Shown here one piece after another: positions 1-11,274 of a stretch of DNA of 31,745 bases. This DNA is from Ichthyophthirius multifiliis (Eukaryota > Ciliophora > Oligohymenophorea > Hymenostomatida). The notes below the pieces were generated by a model that did not search any database, had not been told where the DNA came from, and saw nothing but the letters and a program-made list of their open reading frames with translations. Position numbers and translations under genes: made by a program. The stretch spans positions 1 through 31,745 of the forward strand of contig NW_004086896.1 in NCBI RefSeq assembly GCF_000220395.1. Direction: 5' to 3'. Every line of letters starts with the position of its first letter. Within the stretch, counting starts at the first letter, position 1.

Positions 1-6
1 TATATA

Positions 7-42
<36 letters not shown>
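1..42. repeat. (AT)n microsatellite at the window edge
   Basis: Nearly pure TA dinucleotide repeat with one slip at about position 12. It lies just beyond the stop of the Tim44-like gene and carries no telomere-type C4A2 motif, so it is a simple repeat and not a chromosome end. Confidence 0.9.
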
Positions 43-48
<6 letters not shown>

Positions 49-72
49 ATTTATATAAAGTTTATTATATCA

Positions 73-881
73 TCAAGATTCAGCTTTTAATAAATTAAAA
101 TATGGGTTTCCATTTAATGAATTATCCATATCAACTAAAACCCAATCAAAATTAGGCGTATAAGTTTCGAAAATCCACATATGATTTACATATTTTTTAA
201 CATTATTATCTCCAAAAACAAAATCATTATCATTATCAGTTACATTTAATTTTCTTTAAGTTTAAAAATAAATATTTAATTAAAGTATTTAGTTATAATA
301 TAATGATGATATATTTTTCAAATCTATAAAATATACTCTATTTCCTGTATGACTACGATATTTATATGGTTTTTTTTAAGAATTCTCTTCTCTATTTATT
401 CTTGCTCCTAAAATTGCTTTTGCTGAAACTGCGATTCTCATATCTTCTTCTTAATATATGAATTTTTAATTATATATTTTTGCGGCTTTTTCAGTTGCTT
501 TTTATTTTTTTCTTCTACTTATTCTTCTTCATCTTGTGTTTCATCTAAATCTTCAATGCTTTCATCATTCATTATTTATTAGTAATCGTTTTCTTCTTTA
601 GGCTAAATATAATTTATTTTTAATTTTTCCGAGTTTAATTAATTCATTGCTTTTGTAATGTGTTTAAATAAATTTCTTTCCATTACTTATTCTAAGTATT
701 CAGTATCGTTTTCACTTATAGCTTGTAATGTATTAGTGTATATTTAAGAAAATTATGAGTACATTCCTTATCCTAAAAAAGTTTCAGATTAGGTAATTGG
801 AATTAAATTATTTAAAAATAATTGATTATTCAGACTATAGGAAAGGCCTTTGAAAGAATATGGCAATAAACATTTTTTCAT
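73..881 (-). CDS. Tim44-like / mL45-type mitochondrial protein (one phase change)
   Basis: Tim44-like domains occur in the inner-membrane import factor Tim44 and in mitoribosomal protein mL45/MBA1, which docks ribosomes to the inner membrane. Read with TAA/TAG as Gln, the protein starts MKKCLLPYSF at 881. It carries a helical stretch (ISENDTEYLEQVMERNLFK), an acidic linker, then ATEKAAKIYNQKFIYQEED and a C-terminal half with YYNQILQLNIYFQTQRKL, a D-rich turn and NHMWIFETYTPNFDWVLV. The order (helical cradle, beta strand, VxGxxxxVxxxWxFE-like strand, then W-x-L) matches the family. It ends at TGA at 73-75, at about 269 residues. The upstream and downstream halves are in different phases. The change falls at 499-511 in a run of A (T on the plus strand), and one extra A would join them. 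No intron of suitable length was seen there, so a sequencing slip is likeliest. I infer family membership from pattern alone. mL45 versus Tim44 cannot be decided. Confidence 0.5.
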
Positions 882-2996
882 TTTTCTTTTTTAATTTTGT
901 TTTATTAAATAATTTTTTTTTTTAAGTTTTTTAAGTATATAATTTTATTTTCTTTTATTTTAATTTTTGTTTTTTAAAAAAATATAGATATATGTATTTT
1001 ATTTTATTTTGTTTATTTTTTATTTTTATTTTTTATTAATAAAATATTAATTTATAAAATTTTTTAAATATATTTTTTTTCAATAATTAAATTTTATAAT
1101 AATTTATTTAAAATAATAAAGAAAAATTTTAATTTTATAAAAAATATATACTTAAAGAAATATATAAAAATTAAGAAAATTGTATGCAATTGTATGTATT
1201 ATAATAAATTTAATATTTTTAAAAATATCTATAATCTTATAAATATAATATTTTTAACATAAATATTAAAAAAAATTAAAAAAATAGCTTATCTAATCTT
1301 AAGATAATATCTAAATTTTATTTTTTCTGAATATAGTTTTGATCTAATTTATTAAAATTATAATATATTTAAAATTAGCAACTATATTATTTAAAATATA
1401 ATTCCATACAATTAATTATCAATGGAGAAAATTTTAAATAAGTTTCATAGTATAGTGCTTATAAATTATGTCAAGTATAAATGAATCAAACAATATTGTA
1501 TTTTTCCTAAAAAAGAAATAATAAATAATTTGATAGTACTATTATCTTTTTAAAATAAATAGTATGATACTATTTATTTAAATTATAAAAATTAAATGAA
1601 GAATGTAATTATATTTAGTTAAAATCTTTAAAATAATGAAATACTAGGGAATAAATGTTGACCCTATTATTGGAATTTAAAATAATATTTTTTTTTTTAA
1701 ATAAAACCTATTTATTAAAATAGTTAAGGTTTTAATAATAATAAAAGCTATTTATAAATAATAAAATTATGATTAGATAAAAAAATCAGTTAATTATTTG
1801 GAAACTTTCTTTAGGAAATTATCAATAAGGTTGCTAAAAAGAATAAAGAGCTGCTAGATAAAAAATATTAGACTAAGAGAATAATAATTAAATAAAAACT
1901 ATTTGTAATTTAAAAGAAAATAATAAAAATAAAAAGATAATAAAATACAAAAAAATTAATTAAAGAAATACAGTAAACTACAAAGATATAAATAAATACT
2001 ATAATAATAAAATATTAATAATGAAAATAAATTTTAAAGAAATTTAAAATTCTGTAAATGTAAAAAATCATAATGTTTAAAATTATATTGTGAATGTTTT
2101 TTCTTAAGAAAATTTGTAATTAAAAATTTTTATACACTGATTATAGAAATAATCATGAAAAGAAAAGGATCATTAATAAAAATTGAAATTAATTAATGAT
2201 GCTAAAAATAGAAACAAGAGCGCATTTACTAATAAGTTTCAAATTATTATATAAATATTTGATAGACATAAAAAAACGATATACTTTTAAAAATTCTAAT
2301 TGGTTGAAAATATAATGTGAATATTTTAATTTTGGGATTAGATATATTTAAATTGTAAATTTGGTATTTGTAAAAATAAAATTAAAAATGAAAATGCAAA
2401 TTAAGATCAATAAAAAAGTATTTATTTTTAAGGAAAAATAAATTACTAAAGTATAAAGAAATTAACCTTTTTATTTTTTAAGATTACTATTTTATTTTAA
2501 GTAATATCTATCATTAAATTTAATTTATTTTTAATTATTTTAAAAATATATATTTTAAACTAATTTTATTTTTATAATAATATCGTTTTTAGATAATTAA
2601 TTAAATGATTTTATTTTAAGGAAGTGTTTAATATATTTATATAATGAAATTTACATATTATTTAATTAAAATAAATATATATATAATATTTTATAAATAA
2701 TTAAAGTATATTATATTTTTTTTTTTTTAGTTTTTATTTATTAAAATTTATTTATCCGAATTTACATATTATTTTTAAAAAATAATAGACATTTTTTAAA
2801 TAATTGTAACTATTTTTAATTGAAAAAAGAAATAGAAACATATATTAAAATATTTAAATAATAATAAATAAATTTTATTAATATATTTTTTATTTTAGCG
2901 AAATTTTAATAATAATAAATTTTACAACATAGAAAAAAAAAGCAATAAAGAAAACTAAAATATAATAAACTATAAAAAAATAATAATAAAATATAA
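882..2996. other. AT-rich spacer, about 2.1 kb, no supported gene
   Basis: Lies upstream of both the Tim44-like gene (minus) and the coiled-coil gene (plus), so it should hold both promoters. It is mostly A/T runs. One open frame at 1769-2140 (123 codons when TAA/TAG are read) starts MIRQKNQLIIWK. Other frames of the same stretch are equally open, so it is not called as a gene. No RNA gene or promoter motif was recognised. Confidence 0.6.
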
Positions 2997-4897
2997 ATGA
3001 GAAATACACATATATATGCAATATAAAATTAGGTTTTAAATTAATAATAGTTTTGGAATAATGAGTATTAATAATATTAGTTATAATAACAAGATCAATA
3101 ATAAAAAGATGATTGTAAGTAAAAATTTTACTTTATAATATTATTTTTAAACAAAAATATGGCATAATATATTTTTTATTATTTTTTTAATTAAAAGCTT
3201 CTTCTGAACTTGGTAGTTTTTATGAAAAAACATACATAAGAATTAGTACAGCTCCAGCAAGGCCTTTAACATAAATAGAATAATTTAAAAGATCTTAAGA
3301 ATTTTTGTTATTAGAATAGGCAGTATTATGCTCATAAAACTTAGTTTAAAAAAACTATCAAAAATATGACTTAGATTCATAAGATGGATAAAAAGCATGC
3401 AGAAGATTATTATAAATAATAGAGAAATTATGCGAAGTAAATAATTTATTATTTTAATAAAAATAAAAAAAAATTATAATAAAAAGATTTTATAAATATA
3501 AACATTATGCAGAGAATATCGAAAATAATTTTCTAAAGCATATAAAATTCTTTTTAAAGATAACGAACTATGTTATTTAACTGAAATATTAGATAGTGCA
3601 TAAGAAGGTATTTTTTATTTAAAAATAAAAATATAGAAAACAAAAAAATTATTTTATTTAAAAAATAAAAAAAAGGATTTCCTTATCTATGGGTAAATGG
3701 TGATAAATATATATTTTCAAATGAAGTATTAAATGCAGGTTAATAATTGCTTGATTATTTTTTCTAATTATAATACATAATGAGAAGTACATACAGTAAA
3801 ATTTGCTAAGAAAGTTGTACTTTTTCAATTTAACAAATAAAAGACCAAATTATAAATTCTATTGAAAAATTTGATTAAATATGGGTAAAATTTGAAAAGG
3901 TAAAAAAAAAATATTTAAAAAATGAATATAAATTTAATAATAAAAAAATAAGTCGTATGTATTAGAATTAATGCATATAGAAAATGATGCAAGAAGATAT
4001 ATATAAAAAGCAATAGAAATCGAGTAAGAATTAGAATCGATAGAAATACGAGAAAAAATAAAAGGAAAAAAGTTTATATTTAACCAAGATATACATAATT
4101 TATACAAAAAATTATGTAATATAATAAATTAATTAAATTCTGTTGCAAATATAGAAGGAAAAGGACGAGACGATCTCTAATTTGAAGTTTTATAAGAAAG
4201 TGAATGTATTTTAAGAAAAATAACAAAAGAATAAAGTTAGGCAGTACGATAATTAGCAGAAAATATAAAGAATTCTTTCCAAAAACTAAGAAAATTATTT
4301 TTAAAATATTAATAGAATATGGAAATGGTAGACCCTTAATTAAAAAATAATATCGATTTAGTCGAAGCATTATTTGAATATGAATAAAGTTGGGAAAAAG
4401 GGTAATCTTATTTTCTTGACCCTAAAAAGTTGAGTTATTTAGTACACTTTTCTCATATAATAGAAACCACAGCTTAAAAATATAAGCATTTTTCTGAATA
4501 AGTGGAATGTAGGGATGCTGATATTTTTCTTAATATTCCTTGCTTGATGATTCTTAAATGTTTGAATAATGAAGACAAGAATATCTGTGCGTTTTTTTTA
4601 CCTTAATTATTTTAAAATGATGGAAACAAAGTATTCTTAATGCTTGAAGAACTTAAAAAGGAATTTAATGAATGGAAGGCTGGACATACTAGGCTTTATG
4701 AGTTCCATAATATTCTTGAAAAAAATTTGCTTGGAATTTAATTGAGTGTATAGGATTAATTTGCAATTGAGTTTTGTAAATAATAAATTGAAAATATGAT
4801 ACATAAAATTAAATAATTAGCTATGGAATTATAAAGAAAGAATCCTTCTGAATGGAATAGTTTCCTTGATGCGGCTTTGTGTGAATCTCTAAATTGA
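2997..4897 (+). CDS. Ciliate-type coiled-coil protein of unknown function (5 exons)
   Basis: I do not recognise a functional family. It has the look of a conserved ciliate protein, but no catalytic motif. Exons are 2997-3114, 3198-3436, 3487-3607, 3676-3899 and 3953-4897. Introns are 83, 50, 68 and 53 nt, all GT...AG. The joined frame is 548 codons ending in TGA. The start was chosen because this ATG opens a Gln-rich N-terminus that stays in phase across the first splice into the ordered part (GSFYEKTYIRISTAPARPL). The middle (about residues 230-400) is strongly helical and charged, for example IEIEQELESIEIREK, and is probably coiled coil. The C-terminal third holds a hydrophobic, cysteine-containing helix region (IFLNIPCLMILKCL, then ICAFFLPQLF). 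No signal peptide or clear membrane span was seen, so it is probably a cytosolic or cytoskeletal scaffold. The frames and splice phases are well supported; the role is unknown. Confidence 0.85.
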
Positions 4898-6718
4898 GTT
4901 TTTGGTTTTTATTATTATTGTTGTTTTTTTATATATTATATTTACTCTAAAAAAATAATATTAAATTTATTTTGTTTTTATTTATTATTATTTAAAATCT
5001 TAATTTTTTTGCGAAATACAATAATATTATTTTTCTTATATCTTTTTTAATTAGAGGAAAAAAATAAAAATTATTTTAATTAATTATTTTATTTTTTAAT
5101 ATTAAATTCATCTTTATTTAATAAATAATTTTAATATTTTTAAGGTTCTAGAAGATCTATAAAAAATATAATTTATTTATTATAATATAAACTATTTTTA
5201 AGAACGAAATTATTTAATTTAGTTAATATTTTAAATTAAACTAAAAAATAAAATAGAATAATACTTTTAAAAAAGATTCATATATGAATTCATTATTATT
5301 AATTTTAATAAGAAAAGATAAATATAGACATATAATAACAAATAAAATATTTATTTAAATAGAATTTATTTATAATTATTGATAAAAAAATGTAATTAAA
5401 TATTATTACTTATTGTATAATATTTGACTAATATCATACAAGTAATATGATTTAACTACTATTTTTTTAATTTGAATGATTAAGAAGGCTTTGACTAAAA
5501 ATTTTTATATTCTTTCATTCTACATATTGTTTAATCGATTTTTTTATATAATATAAATATTTTATTTATTTTCTATTTGCTATTTAATATTTATCAATAT
5601 TATTGAATTTTAGGTACAGGAGTACTTTGTAGTTTTTATTTAAGCCCTTTTTTTTATTTAGTTTCATTTATTTCAATAAAAATCTTAAATTTAGTTTTTA
5701 TATAAATAATAAAATTAAGAAGGGATAAAATTAATTTTTTAAGTCGATTTAAAACAAGAATAACATGTTAAATTAACTTAATAATTAGCTTAAGTTATAT
5801 TTAAAGAAAAACATAGTTTTTGTTATTAGTAAATATAGGAATTCGTGCCACTTTATTTTAATTTTTTAAAACAAACAAAAATATATTTATTAAAAACTCA
5901 TTTATATAGATTATTATAATCCCCGATTTTTTATTTTAATATAAAATATCTTTTTAAATATTAAAAATACTTAAATAAGTAGTTTTCGAATTTCTATTTA
6001 TTTTTTATTATTATAGACTATTCTTTCTTAATTTTAATAAGAATTTAGTGTAATATTTTTTAGAATGACTAAAATCATTAAAATTTTCTAAAAAATAAAA
6101 AAAATTATATTTTTAAAAACAAAATTTGTTTAAAATAATTTTAATTAATAAATTAATTTTTCTATTTAATGAATTTATTTATTTTTGCTAGTTTCTTATT
6201 ATTCATATATATATATTTTGTATGTTTTAAAATTTAACCAAATAAATTGTTTTATTATTTAAAATAAAATTAAAAATTGACTTATATTTATATTTCATTT
6301 TTCAGCATAATATTATTCTATTTATTATTTTAATCTTATATATATATTAATTAAAATATTTTCTTATTTTGATATATAAATAATTATATTAAATTAAAAT
6401 AATAACAAATACATATGTATAAATTTTATTAACCTAAATAAAATATTAAATTTTATTAACCCAAATAAAATATTAAATTTTATTAACCTAAATAAAATAT
6501 TAAATTTTATTAACCTAAATAAAATATTAAATTTTATTTATTGAAAAAGATAATAATAATTAATTTATACTTTTATTGTAATTAATACTTAAATTTTATT
6601 TGGAAATATATAAAATTTACTTAATTATATAAAATACAAAAAATTATGCTTATATTTTTTAATATAGAAAATAAAAAGCAAAACTAATTTATAATTTAGA
6701 CTTAACTATTTATTATTA
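4898..6718. other. AT-rich spacer between convergent genes
   Basis: About 1.8 kb between the 3' end of the coiled-coil gene (plus) and the 3' end of the LITAF-like gene (minus). It holds A/T runs and the 27-bp tandem repeat listed separately. No frame in it reads as protein with any recognisable pattern, and no RNA gene was seen. Confidence 0.6.
6421..6538. repeat. 27-bp tandem repeat, about 4.4 copies
   Basis: Units start at 6421, 6448, 6475 and 6502, with a 10-bp partial unit from 6529. Each unit begins AAATTTTATTAACCTAAATA and ends AAATATT. The only difference seen between units is C for T in the second copy. It is non-coding, in the spacer downstream of the LITAF-like gene. The near identity points to recent expansion. 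Confidence 0.95.
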
Positions 6719-7351
6719 TCATTAATTATTTACCAATTAATAATTACAAAGAGGGCATTAATGAATAATTTATTAAATTTAATTAGTGCAAGCACAAGGA
6801 AAGCATGATTAAAATAATTAATGGAAACTATTTGTACATTAAGAGTTTAATTCTTAAATAATAGTATTCGAAATTACTTTTTTTTAGCAAACTTTGCACA
6901 TTAATTATTTTTATTCAAGCTAAATTTATTATTAATTTTATTTATCTTTTTATGTATTTTTGCTTTTCAGTTCAAACTTTTTTCTCTTAGCATTTTTTTC
7001 AATTAAAAATAAATTGTCTTTTGGATTTTTCTTTATATCGCTTAATATATTTTCCTCAACATCTAAATTTTTTGTTTAGTTATTTTAAGTATTATTTACA
7101 TCTTAAGTTCCTGAACTAGTTTTATTTAATACTTCAGATATTCTATTATTTGATAATAATATTGAATCCTCCATTTATTTTAGGTCTTATATATGGTTTA
7201 TAATTATTTATTAGGATCGCAAATGTTTGTTTGTAATTTAAACTTCATTATTTAACGAATAATCTTCTTTAGAGCATTCCAATATTGGATCATCTAAAGG
7301 TCTGAATCTTTATTAAATAAAACTTGCTGTTATAGGTTAGATTTAAAACAT
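6719..7351 (-). CDS. LITAF-like cysteine/zinc-ribbon protein
   Basis: LITAF (SIMPLE) domains are peripheral membrane zinc ribbons of late endosomes, with a CxxC knuckle, a central hydrophobic insertion and an HxCPxC knuckle. This intronless frame of 210 residues runs from ATG at 7351 to TGA at 6719-6721. Residues 1-140 are polar, rich in Asn, Lys and Gln, and probably disordered. The C-terminal 60 residues hold Cys152/Cys155 (MCKVC), Cys172, Cys183, Cys186, Cys188 and a closing IIHQCPLCNYQL (His197, Cys199, Cys202). The closing knuckle fits LITAF well. The middle is more polar and richer in Cys than usual, so membrane insertion is doubtful. The start is the first in-phase ATG; a second lies at residue 60 (MEDSILL). 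It is divergent from the hydrolase gene across a 716-bp spacer. It could be another CxxC...CxxC zinc ribbon. Confidence 0.6.
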
Positions 7352-8067
7352 TTATTACTTTTTTAATACTTTCTTTTATATAATTATTTAACACTAAATT
7401 TTGGATTTAATTTGTTTATTTCTAAAATTTTATTTAGTAATATTTAACTTCTTGAACTTTTTTATTTAATTTTTAAATTTTTTTTTTTTTTCCTTTTTTT
7501 TTTAAATTAGTAATATTTTATATTTATTTTATTTTATTTTTTTATATTTTTTACATTATTTTTTTCATTCAAATACATTTATTCTATTTTTTTACTTTTT
7601 TTTTTTTTTTTTTTGTGCTGAATAGTTTTTTTTTCTATAATAAAATGAAATGAAATATAAATATCTATTTTAACATATTTCAATATATACCCTTATATAC
7701 AATATTCTTCATATTTAATGTTAAAAATATAATTATTTTTGAATTCCGTTTAATTAATATAAGTTAATTAAAAAAATTATATTGAAACTATCACAAAATT
7801 GGGCCAAAAAATATAATTTTTTCTAATAAGCCAACCTTTTTTTAAAAGCAAATAGCAAAATAATAATATTTAACTTTTTTTACTTATAGATTTTATTTTT
7901 TTAAAAAAATAAATTAAAAAACTTATTTATTAGTAAATATTATTATATTTTTAAATAAAAATTAAAGTAAAAAAAAAAGAATAATATAATAATTAAAAAA
8001 CAAAAAGAAAAAATCAAGAAGAAAAAATAAAAAAACAAGAAGAAAAAATAAAAAAACAGAAAATAAA
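7352..8067. promoter_or_regulatory. Shared upstream spacer of two divergent genes
   Basis: Separates the starts of the LITAF-like gene (minus) and the hydrolase gene (plus), so any promoters for both should lie here. It contains long T-runs near 7478-7500 and 7595-7613. Just before the hydrolase ATG it is A-rich, with two exact copies of a 21-bp unit (CAAGAAGAAAAAATAAAAAA plus A) at 8015-8035 and 8036-8056. No specific factor site was recognised. Confidence 0.5.
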
Positions 8068-9290
8068 ATGAGTATATTTCCTGGTTATGAATTATTATGG
8101 AAATCAATAATACGTCCAACTAGATAAACATATACAATAAACGATTTAGGTCCTTAAGTATTATTAACGAGAGAAAAACGTGAAAAAGTATTAAGATTTG
8201 ATTTTGCACTCACAAACAATAAAAATTAGCAAATCTAATGCAGTTTTTATTAATTTTCTTAACGAAAATTGCCATAACCGACAGTTATATATTTACATTG
8301 TAATAGTGGAAGTCGTTTAGAAGGTTAATTATATGTTCAAAGTTTAATTAATAAAGGCTTTTAAGTATTTCTTTTTGATTTCTTAGGTAGTGGATAATCA
8401 GATGGAGAATACATTTCTTTAGGATATTATGAATTGGAAGATGTATAATTAGTTGTAAATTACATAAGATAAAAATAATTAGCTTCATCTTTAAGTCTAT
8501 GGGGAAGATCTATGGGTGCGGTAACAGGTATATTAGTTATTTATAATTTTTTAAATTTTTTTATTAAAGCTTTAATGTACGTAGCTAATGATCCTTCGAT
8601 AAATTGTATTGTTTTAGATTCTCCTTTTAGTAATTTTATGAAATTGGCGACAGAAATATGCAAAAATAAAACTGGATTACCTAAATTTTTAATAAAAGGG
8701 GGACTTAGTATTATTAAGTCAACAATTTAGAAAAAGGCTAATTTCGATATTAGTGAATTAGATGTAGTAAAAATAGCTTAAAAATGTAATGTTCCTGCTT
8801 TTTTTATTTGTTCGAAAAAAGATAGCTTTGTTGGAGCTCATCATAGTGAGAAATTAAAAAAATATTACAAAAGCGATTCTTAGATTTTATATTTCGAAGG
8901 AGATCATAATGAATAGAGACCTCTATAAATTGTTAATTAATGTGTTATGTTTTTAGAATAATAATTAAATTAAAACAAATAAAAGGTAGAAAATTAATTT
9001 AACAATAATAATCAAAAAAGTAATATAAATAATAAAATTGAAAATAATAATATATAAATATTCGAGGGAAGATATCGTTCAATTACAAATATTGATTAGT
9101 TAAACATATAATAATAAAAAAAACCATTTTATAATAAAATGCAATAAAATTAAAAATAACCTAATTTAATGATAATAAAAGATTAAAATAAATTAATAAG
9201 TAAAGAAGAAGAATAAAAAATAAATATTTCAAATTTAGAATAAAAAAATAATATAAAAAATAAATAACATTAATAAAATTAATAATAATA

Positions 9291-9327
<37 letters not shown>

Positions 9328-9964
9328 TTAATAGTAATATTAATAATAATTGTATTAGTAACAGTAATAATAGTAATAGTAATATCAGTTGCATTAGTAG
9401 TAGTAAATTTAATAGTAATAATAATATTAAACTTGCTTTATTGAAAGCTAAAAAGAAAATATTAATTATAAAACAAATAATTAGATATAATCAAATACAT
9501 AAAATTATAATACTATACATAAAATAAGTACAAAGTCTCCTATCTGTTAAGATAATATTGAAATATTTTCAAATGCAAATAATTAAAATGTTTAACCTGA
9601 TGAATATTTATAAATTAGAAAAAATAGATCATATACTACTCCCATTTCTAAACCTGAGTTATTTAATAATATTATAAATAATAAAGTTGTTAATACTGAT
9701 ATTAGAAATGAAGAGATAAATAATAATAATAATTGTAATAATATATAAAATATTAGTAATAAAAACTATTATAATTATAATTTCAATTTTAAAATAACAT
9801 ATAATAATAATTTTAATAATGATAATAATGATAATAATAATACTAATAATAACAGTTTTAATTTTAATAATTAATTTAAAAAAAATAATTATCTTAATGA
9901 AAATTAAGGAAATTCAAATAATTTTAATATTTAATCTAAAACATGCAATTTAATTTAATATTGA
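8068..9964 (+). CDS. Alpha/beta hydrolase (serine hydrolase, ABHD17/S33-like) with polyQ/N tail
   Basis: Predicted serine hydrolase of the alpha/beta fold; the substrate is unknown. The triad is visible: nucleophile Ser148 in GRSMG, Asp near residue 238 (FICSKKDSF), and His near 266 (FEGDHNEQRP). An oxyanion-type loop YLHCNSGSRLEG precedes them. A 42-nt in-phase GT...AG intron at 8528-8569 should be removed. Without it a spurious Phe/Ile stretch splits the fold, and with it AVTALMYVANDPS joins as in the family. After the domain (about residue 300) comes a Gln/Asn/Lys-rich tail. There, a TAA microsatellite (9280-9327) encodes polyglutamine, and the tail ends at TGA at 9962-9964. One extra A near 9290 shifts the phase inside that repeat. 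Reading straight through would give an implausible polyisoleucine tail stopping near 9442, while a one-base slip gives polyQ and a long Asn-rich tail. The start is the first ATG, after an A-rich leader. Confidence 0.85.
9280..9327 (+). repeat. (TAA)n microsatellite encoding polyglutamine
   Basis: About 15 TAA triplets with one extra A near 9290, inside the hydrolase coding region. Because TAA is read as Gln in this genome, the repeat is a polyQ tract and not a string of stops. The flanking imperfect repeats out to about 9430 also read mainly as Gln with scattered Tyr and Leu in the same phase. Confidence 0.85.
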
Positions 9965-10219
9965 TTATAATTTTTTACTTTTCTATATTTTAAATATATA
10001 ATAAAATATATTTATTATATTATAATTTATATTATATTATTTTTATAATTTTTATTTTAAAAAATTATCTATATAATATATATTATTTAAAATATAATAT
10101 TACAATTAAAATCACCATATCATTTAAAAATTTTATATTATTTAAATTAATTAATTATATATTAAATACATATCACTTAATTATATTTATTATTTATTTT
10201 TGAAAAAATTAGTATAGTA

Positions 10220-11065
10220 TCAATATTTTGGGCTAGCCTATCTTGTTTACATTTTTTAAAAATCATAAAGAATCCCATTATTTTTAACAGGTAAAACTTT
10301 AATTTTTATTTATTAAGGGCTTCTTGCTCTGCTTTCTTTGCTTTTAGATCTAGTCTATTCAAATGAAGAATTTTATTTATAAGAATAGAAATTAAACTAG
10401 CTTGTATTTAATAAGTTTTTGTTCAAATCAAGTTATTTTAAATTTTTATTTCTAAATATTTTCTCTAATTTAATTACTTTAATATATTTTTAAGGACTAT
10501 AGAAAGAGTTTTTATTTTGTTAATTTTAAATTTATTTATGTGTTACTATCTTTTAAGAAAATCCGAATTTGGCTGTTTCGTTCATTTCATCTTCAAGTTT
10601 TTTTGAAGATAAATTATTATTTTATGTCGTAATTTTATTACTTCTAATTAAATTATTTATATATTAAAGTTTTGGTTGTGAACTTTATCCTGTTTTACAA
10701 TTGTATATTTTATTATTACAATCAGGTTTTATTTGTTATTCATTTAAATATTATTATAAAGTGGTATTTTTAAATTTATATTTACTATTTATATAAATTA
10801 TATTTTTAGCTTTTAATGATTTTTGATTACTTTTAACGCAAAATATTAATCGAGAATTTATGATGTTATGGCTCTTTTCTTGATTAAAAAGATTATTTGT
10901 GTTTTTCGTAAAAATTTTTGAGACCTTTGGGATTAAATTATATTAGAATTCTAGTTTATTTATTTTTATAAAATAATTATTATTTAATGTTAATTAGATT
11001 TATTGATTTATGTTTTTTTATTTTTACTAATTTTCATTTTATTTATTAAATGAAAAATTACTCAT
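10220..11065 (-). CDS. Unrecognised basic Asn/Lys/Gln-rich protein
   Basis: An uninterrupted frame of 281 residues from ATG at 11065 to TGA at 10220-10222, with no intron needed. I do not recognise it. It starts MSNFSFNKQNENQQKQKN and is rich in Asn, Lys, Gln and Ser. It has no predicted membrane span, no regular cysteine pattern, and a basic tail with Arg/Ser-Pro pieces (QTRSKSKESRARSPQQ). The composition suggests a disordered, possibly nucleic-acid- or cytoskeleton-binding protein, which is inference. An 282-codon TGA-free frame in this base composition is well beyond chance, and codons such as GCC, ACG, GGA and GAT occur as in the neighbours. The gene lies 209 bp downstream of STT3 on the same strand, and its start was taken as the ATG that opens the frame. 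Confidence 0.65.
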
Positions 11066-11088
11066 AATAAATTTGATTGTTAAATTTT

Positions 11089-11121
<33 letters not shown>

Positions 11122-11274
11122 ATTTGAATTTAAATGAAATAATAATATTAATAAAATACTTTATTTTTTTTTGTTATTAAATAATTTAATCTTTATTTTT
11201 TTTTAATGTATTTATTTATAATAAAATTATAAAATAACCTTTTTTAATTATAAACATCAAAAAAAAAAAAAATC

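Noticed and set aside
1-60. Possible telomere or chromosome end at the window start
   Set aside because: The repeat is (AT)n, not the C4A2/G4T2 repeat of oligohymenophorean telomeres, and the far end also lacks it.
1769-2140. 123-codon open frame (TAA/TAG as Gln) in the first large spacer
   Set aside because: Only one base in this sequence composition makes TGA rare, and the two other frames of the stretch are also largely open. No recognisable pattern or splice support.
4080-4370. 96-codon minus-strand ORF rich in Leu, Ile, Phe and Tyr
   Set aside because: Antisense shadow of exon 5 of the coiled-coil gene. The plus strand has a continuous, spliced, balanced protein here.
9161-9394. Minus-strand leucine-rich ORF
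   Set aside because: It is the reverse reading of the TAA polyQ repeat in the hydrolase gene. Its poly-Leu comes from TTA triplets.
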